Shown piece after piece: positions 26,667 through 35,273 of a stretch of 64,000 nucleotides of DNA. Position numbers and translations under genes: made by a program. Under the pieces are notes generated by a model. The model did no database searches. It was not told where the DNA came from and saw nothing but the letters and a program-made list of their open reading frames with translations. Numbering within the stretch: the first letter of the stretch is position 1; each line of letters begins with the position of its first letter. Source of the DNA: Rubrivivax sp. (lineage in GTDB: Bacteria > Pseudomonadota > Gammaproteobacteria > Burkholderiales > Burkholderiaceae_C); the NCBI GenBank assembly GCA_024641945.1, contig JAHECD010000009.1, positions 1-64,000 of the forward strand, given 5' to 3'.

Positions 26667-27307
26667 TCCGGCAGGAGCGCCGATTCGTCGGACCATGCGG
26701 TGACCAACGCCCCGCGAGCACGCATCTCGGCCAGCGCGCGCGCGCCATCGCCCCGCTGCAGGTCGCGCGCCGCCGTCGCATCCTCCAGGACTACCACGCA
26801 CAACCCCATGGCCAGCGCGTCGAGCACGGTGCGCAGGACGCTGCCTTCGGTCGTGAGCCCGACGACGAAGAGGCGCCGCACACGACAGGCGCGCAGCCGG
26901 CGCGGCAGGTCGGTGCCATGAAAAGCCGACATCGACGCTCGGTCACCGCTGCAGCCCTTGGAGACGATGCCTGTGCCGCTAGGCAGGTGCAGTCCGGGCG
27001 CGAACCCGGCCCCTGCAGTGCCTGCCACGCAACAGGCCGACCCGGTATCGCCCTGCTCGATGAACATCGGTTGCGCCTGCGGATACCAGCCGCGCGACAC
27101 GTAGACCGGCAACCCGTGCTGCCGGAAAAGGGCCAGCCACGTGTTCACCAAAGGCAAGACCCCTGCGCTGCCCGCCACGGCAAAGTCGCCGCCGGGGAAA
27201 TAGGCCCGCTGCATGTCGACGACGAGCAACGCGTCGGTGGCGCGAAGCAACCCCTGCGAACCTTCCGGCGGCGCGAAGTGCAAGTCCGGAATCTTCATGA
27301 GTCCCAT
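26663..27307 (-). CDS. Isochorismatase-like hydrolase lacking the usual cysteine
   Basis: The start is ATG 27307 or 27298 (MGLMKIPDLHFAPP); the 108 codons before it in the open frame are not protein-like for this family. The 214-residue product has the cysteine-hydrolase fold: Asp in LLVVDMQRAYFPGGDF, Lys in GIVSKGCSGDRASMSAF, and the segment FVVGLTTEGSVLRTVLDALA. In nicotinamidases that segment ends Y-C-V; here it is G-S-V, so the nucleophilic cysteine is absent, as in true isochorismatases. Substrate unknown. It precedes hss on the same strand. Confidence 0.82.
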   Translation of the reverse strand: MGLMKIPDLHFAPPEGSQGLLRATDALLVVDMQRAYFPGGDFAVAGSAGVLPLVNTWLALFRQHGLPVYVSRGWYPQAQPMFIEQGDTGSACCVAGTAGAGFAPGLHLPSGTGIVSKGCSGDRASMSAFHGTDLPRRLRACRVRRLFVVGLTTEGSVLRTVLDALAMGLCVVVLEDATAARDLQRGDGARALAEMRARGALVTAWSDESALLPD

Positions 27308-27580
27308 GTTCACACCGGCCCCACAGCCCGAATTGAGTACACGCAAACCGCCCGATCGGCGCAGCGCCGGCAGCGCGATGCAGCGCGTTGAGGTCGGGCG
27401 ATGGCCTCGCAGGCCAGATCCCGCTTGGCACGTGGCTGTGGCGGCGAACGCGTGCGAGCGGTGAAGCGCAGGGTCCGTCTGGCCCGTCATCGGCACCAAG
27501 ACAGGCCTGCAGGGGACGCCGTTCGGGGGCACCGCGTCGGCGCTGCGTGGGACGCGTCGGCCCCGCGCCGGTGAGCGACC

Positions 27581-27594
27581 TTGCGCGCGCTCAA
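27581..27594. promoter_or_regulatory. Fnr-type palindrome before hsp20
   Basis: TTGCGCGCGCTCAA lies 92 bases upstream of the Hsp20 start and repeats the TTGCG-N4-CTCAA form seen before mini-GroEL. Confidence 0.45.
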
Positions 27595-27685
27595 TCCGCC
27601 CTTGCCAGCGCTTCGCAGAATGATCGTGCACGGGCCGGCGGCTTCTCGCCGCCGCCTGAAGGCAATCCCATCAAGGAGATCGACC

Positions 27686-28111
27686 ATGAACGAACTTCGC
27701 ACTTTCGACCCGTTCTCGTTCGAACCCATCGAAGATACGCTGCGCTCCATGATGCGGCCGTGGCGGATGGAGTCGGCGGACGGCGCCCCGCGCATTCGCA
27801 TCGACCTGAGCGAAGAAGACGGCAGCTACGACATCAAGGCCGAGATCCCCGGCGTGCGCAAGGAAGACATCGACGTGCGCGTCGATGGCAACGTGGTCAC
27901 GATCGGCGCCGAGGTGAAAGCCGAGAAGGAAGAAAAGGAAGGCACACGGGTGTTGCGCCGCGAGCGCCACCACGGTTATGCCAGCCGCAGTTTCACGCTT
28001 GCCTGCCCGGTGGACGAAGCCAAGGCGCAGGCCAGGTACGAAAACGGCGTGCTCGACCTGAGGCTTCCGAAGAAGGCGTCCGAGGCCACGAAGCGCCTGT
28101 CCATCCAATGA
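27686..28111 (+). CDS. Small heat-shock protein, Hsp20 family
   Basis: ATG 27686 with AAGGAGA upstream. The 141-residue protein has a short N-terminal arm (FDPFSFEPIEDTLRSMM), an alpha-crystallin domain (about 35-125; SYDIKAEIPGVRKEDIDVRV, YENGVLDLRLPKK) and a short tail ending KRLSIQ. It binds unfolding proteins in the cytosol without ATP. The canonical G-V-L motif is present as NGVLDLRLPK. It is followed 69 bases later by a CBS-domain gene on the same strand, a pairing also seen elsewhere in this window's stress genes. Confidence 0.94.
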   Translation: MNELRTFDPFSFEPIEDTLRSMMRPWRMESADGAPRIRIDLSEEDGSYDIKAEIPGVRKEDIDVRVDGNVVTIGAEVKAEKEEKEGTRVLRRERHHGYASRSFTLACPVDEAKAQARYENGVLDLRLPKKASEATKRLSIQ

Positions 28112-28180
28112 CCTGACCGGGCCTGCGACGGGCACGTCGTCGCGGCTCGCCGCACGCTGCCCGGTCGTCTGGAGACTGCC

Positions 28181-28642
28181 ATGAATGGCAACCTGAACGC
28201 CGGCGATCTGTGCACGCGGATCGTCACGATCGCCGACCGTGGCATGGGCGTGGTGCAGGCAGCGCAGTTGATGCGCGAGCGCCACGTCGGCTGCCTGGTG
28301 GTGGTCGACGAGACCTCGCAGGGGCGCCTCGTCGTCGGCATGCTGACCGACCGCGACATCGTCACGTCGATCGTCGCGAAAGCCATCGACACGGACGTGC
28401 TGGTGGTCGAGGACGCCATGACCACCGACGTGGCGACCGCGGGCGAGAGCGACTCGATGGCCGACCTGCTGGCCACGATGCGGCGCAAGGGCCTGCGCCG
28501 CCTGCCCGTCACCACGCCGCAGGGCGTGCTGATCGGCCTCGTCACGCTGGACGACCTGCTGGTCGTGATGGCCGAGCAATTGCAGGCAATGGCTGCGGTG
28601 GTCGACAACGAACAACGGCGCGAGCGCGAGCGGCGCGGGTGA
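28181..28642 (+). CDS. CBS-domain pair protein
   Basis: The 153-residue protein consists almost only of two CBS motifs: GVVQAAQLMRERHVGCLVVV with VGMLTDRDIVTSIV, and VEDAMTTDVATAGESDSMAD with RRLPVTTPQGVLIGLVTLDD. Stand-alone CBS pairs bind adenine nucleotides and act as energy sensors. It ends in a short Arg/Glu-rich helix. Together with the second CBS gene at 43884 it suggests nucleotide sensing in this stress region. It is probably co-transcribed with hsp20. Confidence 0.9.
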   Translation: MNGNLNAGDLCTRIVTIADRGMGVVQAAQLMRERHVGCLVVVDETSQGRLVVGMLTDRDIVTSIVAKAIDTDVLVVEDAMTTDVATAGESDSMADLLATMRRKGLRRLPVTTPQGVLIGLVTLDDLLVVMAEQLQAMAAVVDNEQRRERERRG

Positions 28643-28733
28643 GCAGCCGGCCTGCGCGTCCAGGCATCCGACACAACCCGACACATCGTCAGGCAGCGTT
28701 GCGCCATGTCGGGGTGTCTGTTCGCGTGCGGCG

Positions 28734-28747
28734 TTGACGCAGGTCAA
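28734..28747. promoter_or_regulatory. Fnr-type palindrome before the sensor kinase
   Basis: TTGACGCAGGTCAA has perfectly inverted TTGAC/GTCAA halves with a 4-base spacer. It lies 65 bases before the kinase start, a usual activating distance. Confidence 0.65.
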
Positions 28748-28811
28748 GTACCTGGCCGTCGCCATGCCGGCCCAGAGTTGGGTTGCCTAGAATTGCACCC
28801 ATGTGGGCCCC

Positions 28812-30305
28812 ATGAACAAGGCACCGGCATCGCAAGCGTTGATCGGCCTCTTCGACATACCGCTCGGCGCGATTGCCGATGCGACATTGGAGGGGATCTT
28901 CGTGCTCGACCGGCAATCCAAGATCCTTGCTGCCAATGCGGCGGCGCTGGATGCCTTTGGATATTTGCAGGCCGAACTGATCGGCCGCCCGCTCGACATG
29001 CTGATCCCCGAGCGCCTGCGCAACCTGCATGCGGCGCAGGTGCGCCAGTTCAGCGCATCGGGGGCGGATCATCTGCCGGCCCGGCGCGGGACGCCGCTTC
29101 TGGGCGTGCGCAAGGACGGCACCGAGTTCCCGATCGACGTGGCGGTGTCGCGCGTGGGCTTGCCGATCGGTGGCGACGGCGGCGGCAGCGGTGACTGCTA
29201 CGTCGCCATCATGTGCGACCTCACCGCGGTGCATCCCGCAGCGGGTCAACTCGCGGTGGCGAGCAAGCGCTTTCGTGACCTTCTCGAACTGACGCCGGTG
29301 GCGATGTGGATCACCGAAGGCGAGTACGTGCGCTTCGCCAACCGGGCCGCCCATCACCTGTTCGGGCTGCCAAGCGAAGAGCCCCTCGCCGGCCGGTCGG
29401 TCTTCTCGCTCGTGAGCCAAGCAGAACATGACCTGTTGCGCCGGCAGCTTGAGCGCGCACAGGACAGCGACCCGCAGGCGCAGGTCGTGCAGGGGCATAT
29501 CGTGCGCGCCGACGGTGAAAGGCGCGAGGTGGAGATCGCGACCGTCGCGCTGCCCGACCACGGGCACACGGTGATGCAGATGGTCATCACCGACATCACC
29601 AGGCGTCAGAGTCAACTGCGCGAATTCGTCCAGCACCGCAGCGAGTTGCGGCGCCTGTCGGCCAATGTGGTCGACGCCCGCGAAGAAGAGCGCCGACGGA
29701 TTGCGCGCGAGCTGCACGACGAGCTCGGCCAGCGGCTCACTGCGCTGAAGATGGAGTTGTCGAGCCTGCGTGAGGACGGCGTGCGCCGCGGGCAGGCCGA
29801 CCGTGTGGACCACATGCTCGGGATGATCGACGACACCGTGGCTGCGGTGCGTCGCATCTCGGCCGACCTGCGCCCTTTGATGCTCGACGACCTCGGCCTG
29901 AATGCGGCAATCGAATCGCTGGCGCGCCATGCCGCGAGCCACATGCACATCGAGGTCACCGTGCGCCTCGACGAAGAAGACCCGCCCACGTCGGACGCGG
30001 CCAGGATCGCGCTCTACCGCATCGTGCAGGAGGCGCTGACCAACGTGGCCCGGCACGCGCGTGCCTCCGAAGTTCGCATCCAGCTCACATGCGACGGCCA
30101 GGAGATCGTGCTGACGGTGCAGGACAACGGCGTGGGCTTTCCCAAGGGCGCCGATGGCGCCACCGGCCGGTATGGCCTGCTGGGCATACGCGAGCGCGCG
30201 ATCATGCTGGGCGGGCACATGGAAATAGACAACCCCCAGGGCGGCGGCGGGCGCATCACGGTCCGCCTGCCCCTCGTGCCACCCCCGCCCGAAAGTGCTT
30301 CATGA
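28812..30305 (+). CDS. PAS-domain sensor histidine kinase (NarL-partner type)
   Basis: ATG 28812 (MNKAPASQALIGLF), or GTG 28803, gives about 497 residues. Two PAS domains (about 20-145 and 160-275) are followed by a HisKA_3 dimerisation region with the phosphorylated His in EEERRRIARELHDELGQRL and an ATPase domain with DNGVGFPKGADGATGRYGLL. No membrane helix is visible, so it is cytosolic. PAS1 has a His in ERLRNLHAAQVRQF where oxygen-sensing FixL carries its haem ligand, though many non-haem PAS domains share it. It overlaps its regulator gene by four bases. Confidence 0.9.
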   Translation: MNKAPASQALIGLFDIPLGAIADATLEGIFVLDRQSKILAANAAALDAFGYLQAELIGRPLDMLIPERLRNLHAAQVRQFSASGADHLPARRGTPLLGVRKDGTEFPIDVAVSRVGLPIGGDGGGSGDCYVAIMCDLTAVHPAAGQLAVASKRFRDLLELTPVAMWITEGEYVRFANRAAHHLFGLPSEEPLAGRSVFSLVSQAEHDLLRRQLERAQDSDPQAQVVQGHIVRADGERREVEIATVALPDHGHTVMQMVITDITRRQSQLREFVQHRSELRRLSANVVDAREEERRRIARELHDELGQRLTALKMELSSLREDGVRRGQADRVDHMLGMIDDTVAAVRRISADLRPLMLDDLGLNAAIESLARHAASHMHIEVTVRLDEEDPPTSDAARIALYRIVQEALTNVARHARASEVRIQLTCDGQEIVLTVQDNGVGFPKGADGATGRYGLLGIRERAIMLGGHMEIDNPQGGGGRITVRLPLVPPPPESAS

Positions 30306-31030
30306 CGACATCGACGATCCCCACCCGCACCGCAGCTGCACCTCGCCTGCTGCTCGTGGACGACCACACGATCGTGCGCGACGGCCTTCGGCGCATCCTC
30401 GAGACCACGCCCGAACATTGGTCGGTGACCGAGGAGAGTTCCGGCTTCCAGGCGCTGGAATCGCTGCGGCGCGCCACGTTCGACCTGGCCATCGTCGACC
30501 TGTCGATGCCCGGCATGGGCGGCATCGAGCTGATCCAGCGCATACGTGCCGAATGGCCTCACATGCCGGTGCTGGTGCTGAGCATGCACGCCGAACAGGA
30601 GTACGCGCTGCGTGCGTTCAAGGCTGGCGCCAACGGCTACATCACGAAGGACAGCGCCGCGCAGGAGCTGAACGTGGCCGTGCGCAAGGTGGCCGGCGGT
30701 GGCACCTACGTCACGGCCAGCCTGGCGGAGCGTGTGGTGCAGCAGCTCAACGGCAGCATCGACGTACCGCACCACGCCAGGCTGTCGAACCGCGAGCTCG
30801 AGGTGCTGCGCCGCATCGTCGGCGGCCAGCGCTCGAACCAGATCGCGCAGGAGCTGCACCTGTCGGCCAAGACGATCAGCACGCACAAGACGCGCATCAT
30901 GGACAAGCTGCAGGTCTCGAGCACGGCCGCGCTCGTCCGCTACGGCATCGAACACGGCCTGTGCGGCGACGAGCCAGCGGATCCGTCCGCCGTCTGGGCC
31001 GCGAGCACAGGGCCGGGCGGTCTGGCCTGA
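30302..31030 (+). CDS. NarL/LuxR-family response regulator
   Basis: Starts at ATG 30302 inside the kinase stop. The 242-residue protein has a receiver domain (LLLVDDHTIVRDGLRRIL, phospho-acceptor in LAIVDLSMPGMGGIEL, Lys in GYITKDSAAQEL) and a C-terminal LuxR helix-turn-helix (LSNRELEVLRRIVGGQRSNQ, LHLSAKTISTHKTRIMDKL). It is the partner of the PAS kinase. Its targets are unknown; the hydrolase and the Crp/Fnr gene downstream are candidates. Confidence 0.94.
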   Translation: MTTSTIPTRTAAAPRLLLVDDHTIVRDGLRRILETTPEHWSVTEESSGFQALESLRRATFDLAIVDLSMPGMGGIELIQRIRAEWPHMPVLVLSMHAEQEYALRAFKAGANGYITKDSAAQELNVAVRKVAGGGTYVTASLAERVVQQLNGSIDVPHHARLSNRELEVLRRIVGGQRSNQIAQELHLSAKTISTHKTRIMDKLQVSSTAALVRYGIEHGLCGDEPADPSAVWAASTGPGGLA

Positions 31031-31186
31031 GTGCGCCGAGGCCAACGCCAAGGACGGCCACACCACATGGCTTCGGAGGCGCAGGCAATGTGCGCCGCTT
31101 CACCAAGAAGGCGCGCAAGATCATCAGCCCGTGCGACACCGGCACCGGCCTGAAGTTGACGCGCGGTCGGGTGCCAGGCGACGTCA

Positions 31187-31957
31187 TCACAGTCGCACGG
31201 CGCCCCGCAGGTGGCTCGCAAACCAACTGCCCGCCAGGTGGGCGACCGTCTCCAGTGCCCCGGGCTCCTCGAATTGGTGTGTCGCACCGGGCACGACCTC
31301 CAGCCGCGTGGCGCAATGCATGCGCTGCTGGGCATTGCGGTTCAGGCGCAGTACCTCGCGGTCGCGTCCGCCGACGATGAACAGCGTCGGCGCCTGCACC
31401 TGTCCCAGGCGCGGCGCTGCGAGGTCGGGCCGCCCACCCCGGGATACCGCAGCGTCGACCCAGGAAGGGTGGTCGGCAGCCACGTTCAAGGCCGCCGCCG
31501 AGCCGATGCCGGTGCCGAGCAGGCCGACTCGCAAGGTGGCCAGCCCGTCGTCCGCGCGCAGCCACGAAACAGCCGCACACAGCCGCTCGCCCATTCGCGC
31601 CACCTCGTAGTCATTGCGGCGTCGTGCCACGTCGCCAGCGGTCAGCAGGTCGACCAGCAGCGTTGCGAAACCGTAGTCGTGCAGCACGTCGGCCACGAAG
31701 TGGATGCGGCTGCCATTCGAGCCGCCATGGTCGCCTTGCGCAAACACCACCAGCCCCAGCGGGTGCGCCACCTGCGAAAGCGTTCCATGCAACCGATCGG
31801 TGCCTGTGAACAGCTCCCAATCCTGCGCGGCGGGACTGGGCGACGCCGCGCCGGGACCGGGAGTCCACCTTGACTGGACATGCTTGTCGGTCGCCGCCAC
31901 GCGGTGACGCCGCGGGCGATAGCCCCAAGCGCCGATGGTCGTGACACCACTGCTCAT
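31187..31957 (-). CDS. Alpha/beta hydrolase fold protein with nucleophile replaced
   Basis: The start is uncertain: ATG 31957 (MSSGVTTIGAWG) or 31987. About 256 residues. The fold resembles dienelactone-hydrolase-like proteins: oxyanion region LGLVVFAQGDHGGSNGSR, nucleophile elbow VGLLGTGIGSAAALNVA, Asp in LFIVGGRDREVL and His in VPGATHQFEEPG. The elbow normally reads G-x-S-x-G; here it is G-T-G-I-G, so the catalytic serine is missing while Asp and His remain. An Fnr-type box lies upstream. The enzyme may be inactive or use a neighbouring Ser. Confidence 0.78.
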   Translation of the reverse strand: MSSGVTTIGAWGYRPRRHRVAATDKHVQSRWTPGPGAASPSPAAQDWELFTGTDRLHGTLSQVAHPLGLVVFAQGDHGGSNGSRIHFVADVLHDYGFATLLVDLLTAGDVARRRNDYEVARMGERLCAAVSWLRADDGLATLRVGLLGTGIGSAAALNVAADHPSWVDAAVSRGGRPDLAAPRLGQVQAPTLFIVGGRDREVLRLNRNAQQRMHCATRLEVVPGATHQFEEPGALETVAHLAGSWFASHLRGAVRL

Positions 31958-32070
31958 CTGCAATGCTTTCGCGTGGGTTGTCCGCATCGCGCACGATATC
32001 GTCCAGACCTCTCGCACGCTGCTCGTTCCGCAACCATGTCGGCATCTTGCAAAGTCGGGCCCGGCGTGCG

Positions 32071-32084
32071 TTGACAACTCGCAA
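32071..32084. promoter_or_regulatory. Fnr-type palindrome, divergent region hydrolase/crp-fnr
   Basis: TTGACAACTCGCAA lies about 114 bases upstream of the hydrolase start and 216 bases upstream of the Crp/Fnr gene. Apart from this and the next site, the 31958-32299 gap shows no gene. Confidence 0.45.
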
Positions 32085-32257
32085 CGGACGCCGGGATCAG
32101 CCCTTGGACCTGGGGTCTGGGATGCACATGTCCACGCCGCAATCCAGACTATTCCTACGGCCAACCGGACTGCGCCCAAAGCTGCGGCGCTCCGCTCTGA
32201 CACCACGCAGGACCATCGGCCGATTGAATCGGACAGGGTTCACCCGCATGCTTCATT

Positions 32258-32273
32258 TGTGATGAAAGTCACG
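32258..32273. promoter_or_regulatory. CRP-type box before the Crp/Fnr gene
   Basis: TGTGATGAAAGTCACG fits TGTGA-N6-TCACA with one mismatch. It is centred about 35 bases upstream of the Crp/Fnr ATG and could serve a cAMP-type regulator or autoregulation. Confidence 0.45.
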
Positions 32274-32299
32274 GCCCAGCTTGCCAACTTGGAGTTCAC

Positions 32300-33130
32300 A
32301 TGACCGACCTCGACCGTGCCTGCGACAGCCAGGAATCGACGCTTTGGGCGGGCGTGCGCTGCACCGCCAGCGACGTGTTGCGATGGGCAGGGCTGCCGGC
32401 GCAGGCCAGCGCCGCCACCGACGAGGTCTACTTTCCCATGCGCCGTGTGCGGGCCGGGCAGGCGCTCATCCACGAGGGCCAGACGTTCGAGCGGCTTCAC
32501 GTGGTCGGCAGTGGCAGCTTCAAGTTCGTGCAGACCGACATCGAAGGTTACGAGCAGGTGCTGGGTTTCGCGATCCACGGTGACTTCGTCGGCCTCGACG
32601 GTCTGGGTCAGGCCTGCCATGCAGCGAGTGTCGTCGCGCTCGAGGATTCATCGGTCGCCGTGCTGCCTTTTGCCGAAATGCTGGCCTGGTCGCACCGCCT
32701 GCCGGTGCTCGAGTCCTTGCTGCACCGGGCCGCCGGGGCGGAGGTTCAGCGGCGCGGCGATACGCAGTACCTGATGTCGGCACCGAGTTCTGAGGTTCGC
32801 GTGGCCCGCTTTCTGCTCCAGATGGCGCACCGTCAGGCGGCGCTGGGGTACTCGCACCGGCGCCTGTATCTGCGCATGACGCGGCGCGATATCGCCAGCC
32901 ACCTGGGCATCGCACACGAAACCGTGAGTCGTGCCTTCACGGCGCTGGCTAACGACGGCTGCATCCACGTCTCGCAGCGCGACATCGAACTCGTCGATCT
33001 GCCCGCACTGCTCGACCTGCAACGGGTGACACGCGGCCGCCACGCCGCTGAACGGCACGACGAGCATCCTCACGGCGCCTCCATCGACAAGCCGGCACGT
33101 GCGGCTTCGGGTGGCTCGCGGGTGCATTGA
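32300..33130 (+). CDS. Crp/Fnr-family transcriptional regulator, Fnr-like reader without Fe-S cysteines
   Basis: ATG 32300 with GGAG upstream. The 276-residue protein has a cyclic-nucleotide-type barrel (RAGQALIHEGQTFERLHVVG, GFAIHGDFVGLDGLGQACHA) and a winged helix with recognition helix HLGIAHETVSRAFTAL. E-x-x-S-R is the Fnr set that reads TTGAT-type halves. The N-terminal cysteine cluster of Fnr is absent (only two Cys near 9 and 20) and the internal Cys position is Ala (EDSSVAVLPF). It is therefore more like FixK or Dnr, and is the obvious candidate for the palindromes listed here. Confidence 0.92.
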   Translation: MTDLDRACDSQESTLWAGVRCTASDVLRWAGLPAQASAATDEVYFPMRRVRAGQALIHEGQTFERLHVVGSGSFKFVQTDIEGYEQVLGFAIHGDFVGLDGLGQACHAASVVALEDSSVAVLPFAEMLAWSHRLPVLESLLHRAAGAEVQRRGDTQYLMSAPSSEVRVARFLLQMAHRQAALGYSHRRLYLRMTRRDIASHLGIAHETVSRAFTALANDGCIHVSQRDIELVDLPALLDLQRVTRGRHAAERHDEHPHGASIDKPARAASGGSRVH

Positions 33131-33250
33131 CGGACCTGCCGTCGCCTTTGCGCAACAGACACAATCCTCCTCTACCATCGTCAGCGTTGTCCACCGCCCA
33201 CCGTCCAAGGGCGTTGGCGGGAATGCGCACCCTGCGCGAGAAGGATCGAA

Positions 33251-33898
33251 ATGAATCGTCGGGAATTTGCCGCCGGCCTGGCCGCCGCCCCCCTGTTGCC
33301 TTTGGCGCCTGGCGCGGTCGCCCAGAGTGCGGCGCTGGCCGTCGAAGGCCGCACCTACAAACGTCTGTCGCAGGGCGTGCCCGTCGCGGTACCCGGCAAG
33401 ATCGAAGTGATCGAGTTCTTCGGCTATTGGTGCCCGCACTGCAACGACTTCGAGCCCAAACTCGAAGCGTGGGTGAAGAAGCTGCCCAAGGACGTGAATT
33501 TCCGGCGCATGCCGGTGGCCTGGCAGGCTGCGCAGGTGCCTTACCAGAAGCTGTACTTCGCGCTCGAGACGATGGGCCTGGTCGACAGCCTCCAGCAGAA
33601 GGTCTTCGATGCGGTGCACAAGCAGCGGTTGCATCTCGAGGTCGATGCCGGGCTCGCTGCGTTCGCCGCGGCCAATGGGGTCGACAAGGCCAAGCTCGTG
33701 GACCACATGAACGGCTTCACCGTGGCCTCCAAGCTGCGCATGGCCGGCCAGCTCTGGTCCGCCTACGATCTCGACGGCGTGCCGGCACTCACGGTGAACG
33801 GTCGCTATGTCACATCGCCGGCCACCGCCAATGGCGAAGACCAGGCGCTTCGGGTCGTCGACGAGCTGATCCAGAAATCCCGCTCGCCAGGCACCTGA
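33251..33898 (+). CDS. dsbA: Periplasmic thiol:disulfide oxidoreductase DsbA
   Basis: The 215-residue protein has a signal peptide (MNRREFAAGLAAAPLLPLAP, cleavage after AVAQ) and a thioredoxin fold with active site FFGYWCPHCNDFEP; CPHC is the DsbA dithiol. A helical insert follows, and the cis-Pro loop is DGVPALTVNG. It introduces disulfides into exported proteins and would be reoxidised by DsbB, which is not in the window. Start chosen with AGAAGGAT upstream. Confidence 0.93.
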   Translation: MNRREFAAGLAAAPLLPLAPGAVAQSAALAVEGRTYKRLSQGVPVAVPGKIEVIEFFGYWCPHCNDFEPKLEAWVKKLPKDVNFRRMPVAWQAAQVPYQKLYFALETMGLVDSLQQKVFDAVHKQRLHLEVDAGLAAFAAANGVDKAKLVDHMNGFTVASKLRMAGQLWSAYDLDGVPALTVNGRYVTSPATANGEDQALRVVDELIQKSRSPGT

Positions 33899-34010
33899 CG
33901 CTGCCCCCTGCGGGCGGTTGTCGATTGACCGGGGGCGAAGGGTTGCCGATGATTCGCGCGCCTTCACCCCTGGGCCGCCATCGGCCCGCCTGATCGAGCG
34001 ACACGCAAAG

Positions 34011-35273
34011 ATGAAACGTCTGGACGATTTCCGCCTGCGCATGGGCCGGCACGAACTGGTGCCCATCGTCATCGGCGGCATGGGGGTGGACATTTCTTCC
34101 GCCGACCTTGCCGTGGAAGCGGCGCGTCTCGGCGGCGTGGGGCATATCTCCGACGCGATGGTCAAGACGGTGACCGACCGGCGCTACAAGACCAAGTTCG
34201 TCAAGGCCAAGCAGGCGCAGTTCCAGTACAACGTGGCGTCGCAGGACAAGTCGGCCGTCAAGTTCAACCTGGAGCATCTGGCCGAAGCGACGCGGCTGCA
34301 CGTCGAAGGCACCATGGCTCGAAAGACGGGCAGCGGCCTGATCTTCATCAACTGCATGGAAAAGCTGACGATGAACGGGCCGAAGGAGACGCTGAGCGTA
34401 CGCATGCGCACCGCGCTCGACGCCGGCATCGACGGCATCACGCTCGCCGCCGGGCTGCACCTGGGCTCGCTGGCACTGGTCGCGGACCACCCCCGATTCC
34501 GCGACGCCAAGCTCGGCATCATCGTGTCGTCGCTGCGCGCGCTCCAGCTTTTCCTGAAGAAGAACGCCCGCCTGGCCCGATTGCCCGACTACGTGGTCGT
34601 CGAAGGGCCGCTGGCTGGCGGTCACCTGGGTTTCGGCATGGACTGGGCGCAGTACGACCTCGCCACGATCGTGGCCGAGATCGTGGGTTACCTGAAGCAG
34701 GAGTCGCTGGACATCCCGGTGATCCCCGCCGGCGGCATCTTCACCGGCAGCGATGCGGTGCGGTTTCTCGAACTCGGCGGCGCCGGCGTTCAGGTGGCGA
34801 CGCGCTTCACGGTCACGCGCGAATGCGGCCTGCCCGACCCGATCAAGCAGGAATATTTCAAGGCCGGCGCGGACGATATCGAGGTCAACCAGATCTCCCC
34901 CACGGGCTACCCGATGCGCATGATCAGGTCCAGCCCGGGCATCGGCGACGGCATCCGCCCCAACTGCGAGGCCTACGGCTACCTGCTCGACGCCAACGGC
35001 AAGTGCGACTACATCACGGCCTACAACCGCGAAGTGGCTGCGCATCCCGACCAGAAACGTGTGTCGGTGATGGACAAGACCTGTTTGTGCACGCACATGC
35101 GGAATTTCGACATCTGGACCTGCGGGGATTCGGCGTCGCGGCTGAAAGAGACGTCGGTGCGCCGTGCCGACGGCACCTACCAGCTGCTGACCGCGCAGCA
35201 CGTCTTCCAGGACTACCAGTTCAGTACCGACGGCCACGTGCAACTGCCCGAGGCCGAAGCGCTGCCCGCCTAG
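34011..35273 (+). CDS. Nitronate monooxygenase (NMO/2-nitropropane dioxygenase family)
   Basis: ATG 34011 (MKRLDDFRLRMGRHELVPIV) is preferred over the longer frame. The 420-residue flavoprotein has the TIM-barrel FMN motifs of the family: IVIGGMGVDISSADLAVEAA, VVVEGPLAGGHLGFGMDWAQ with the conserved His, and VIPAGGIFTGSDAVRFLELG. It is longer than typical class I enzymes owing to a C-terminal extension with cysteines (DKTCLCTHMRNFDIWTCGDS). It may oxidise nitronates or act as a related enoyl reductase-like enzyme. It is convergent with the AbiGi-like gene across a hairpin. Confidence 0.85.
   Translation: MKRLDDFRLRMGRHELVPIVIGGMGVDISSADLAVEAARLGGVGHISDAMVKTVTDRRYKTKFVKAKQAQFQYNVASQDKSAVKFNLEHLAEATRLHVEGTMARKTGSGLIFINCMEKLTMNGPKETLSVRMRTALDAGIDGITLAAGLHLGSLALVADHPRFRDAKLGIIVSSLRALQLFLKKNARLARLPDYVVVEGPLAGGHLGFGMDWAQYDLATIVAEIVGYLKQESLDIPVIPAGGIFTGSDAVRFLELGGAGVQVATRFTVTRECGLPDPIKQEYFKAGADDIEVNQISPTGYPMRMIRSSPGIGDGIRPNCEAYGYLLDANGKCDYITAYNREVAAHPDQKRVSVMDKTCLCTHMRNFDIWTCGDSASRLKETSVRRADGTYQLLTAQHVFQDYQFSTDGHVQLPEAEALPA

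Noticed and set aside
28812-30305. Calling the PAS kinase FixL
   Set aside because: The dimerisation domain is HisKA_3 (NarX/DegS type), not the HisKA of FixL, and the His match alone does not prove haem binding.
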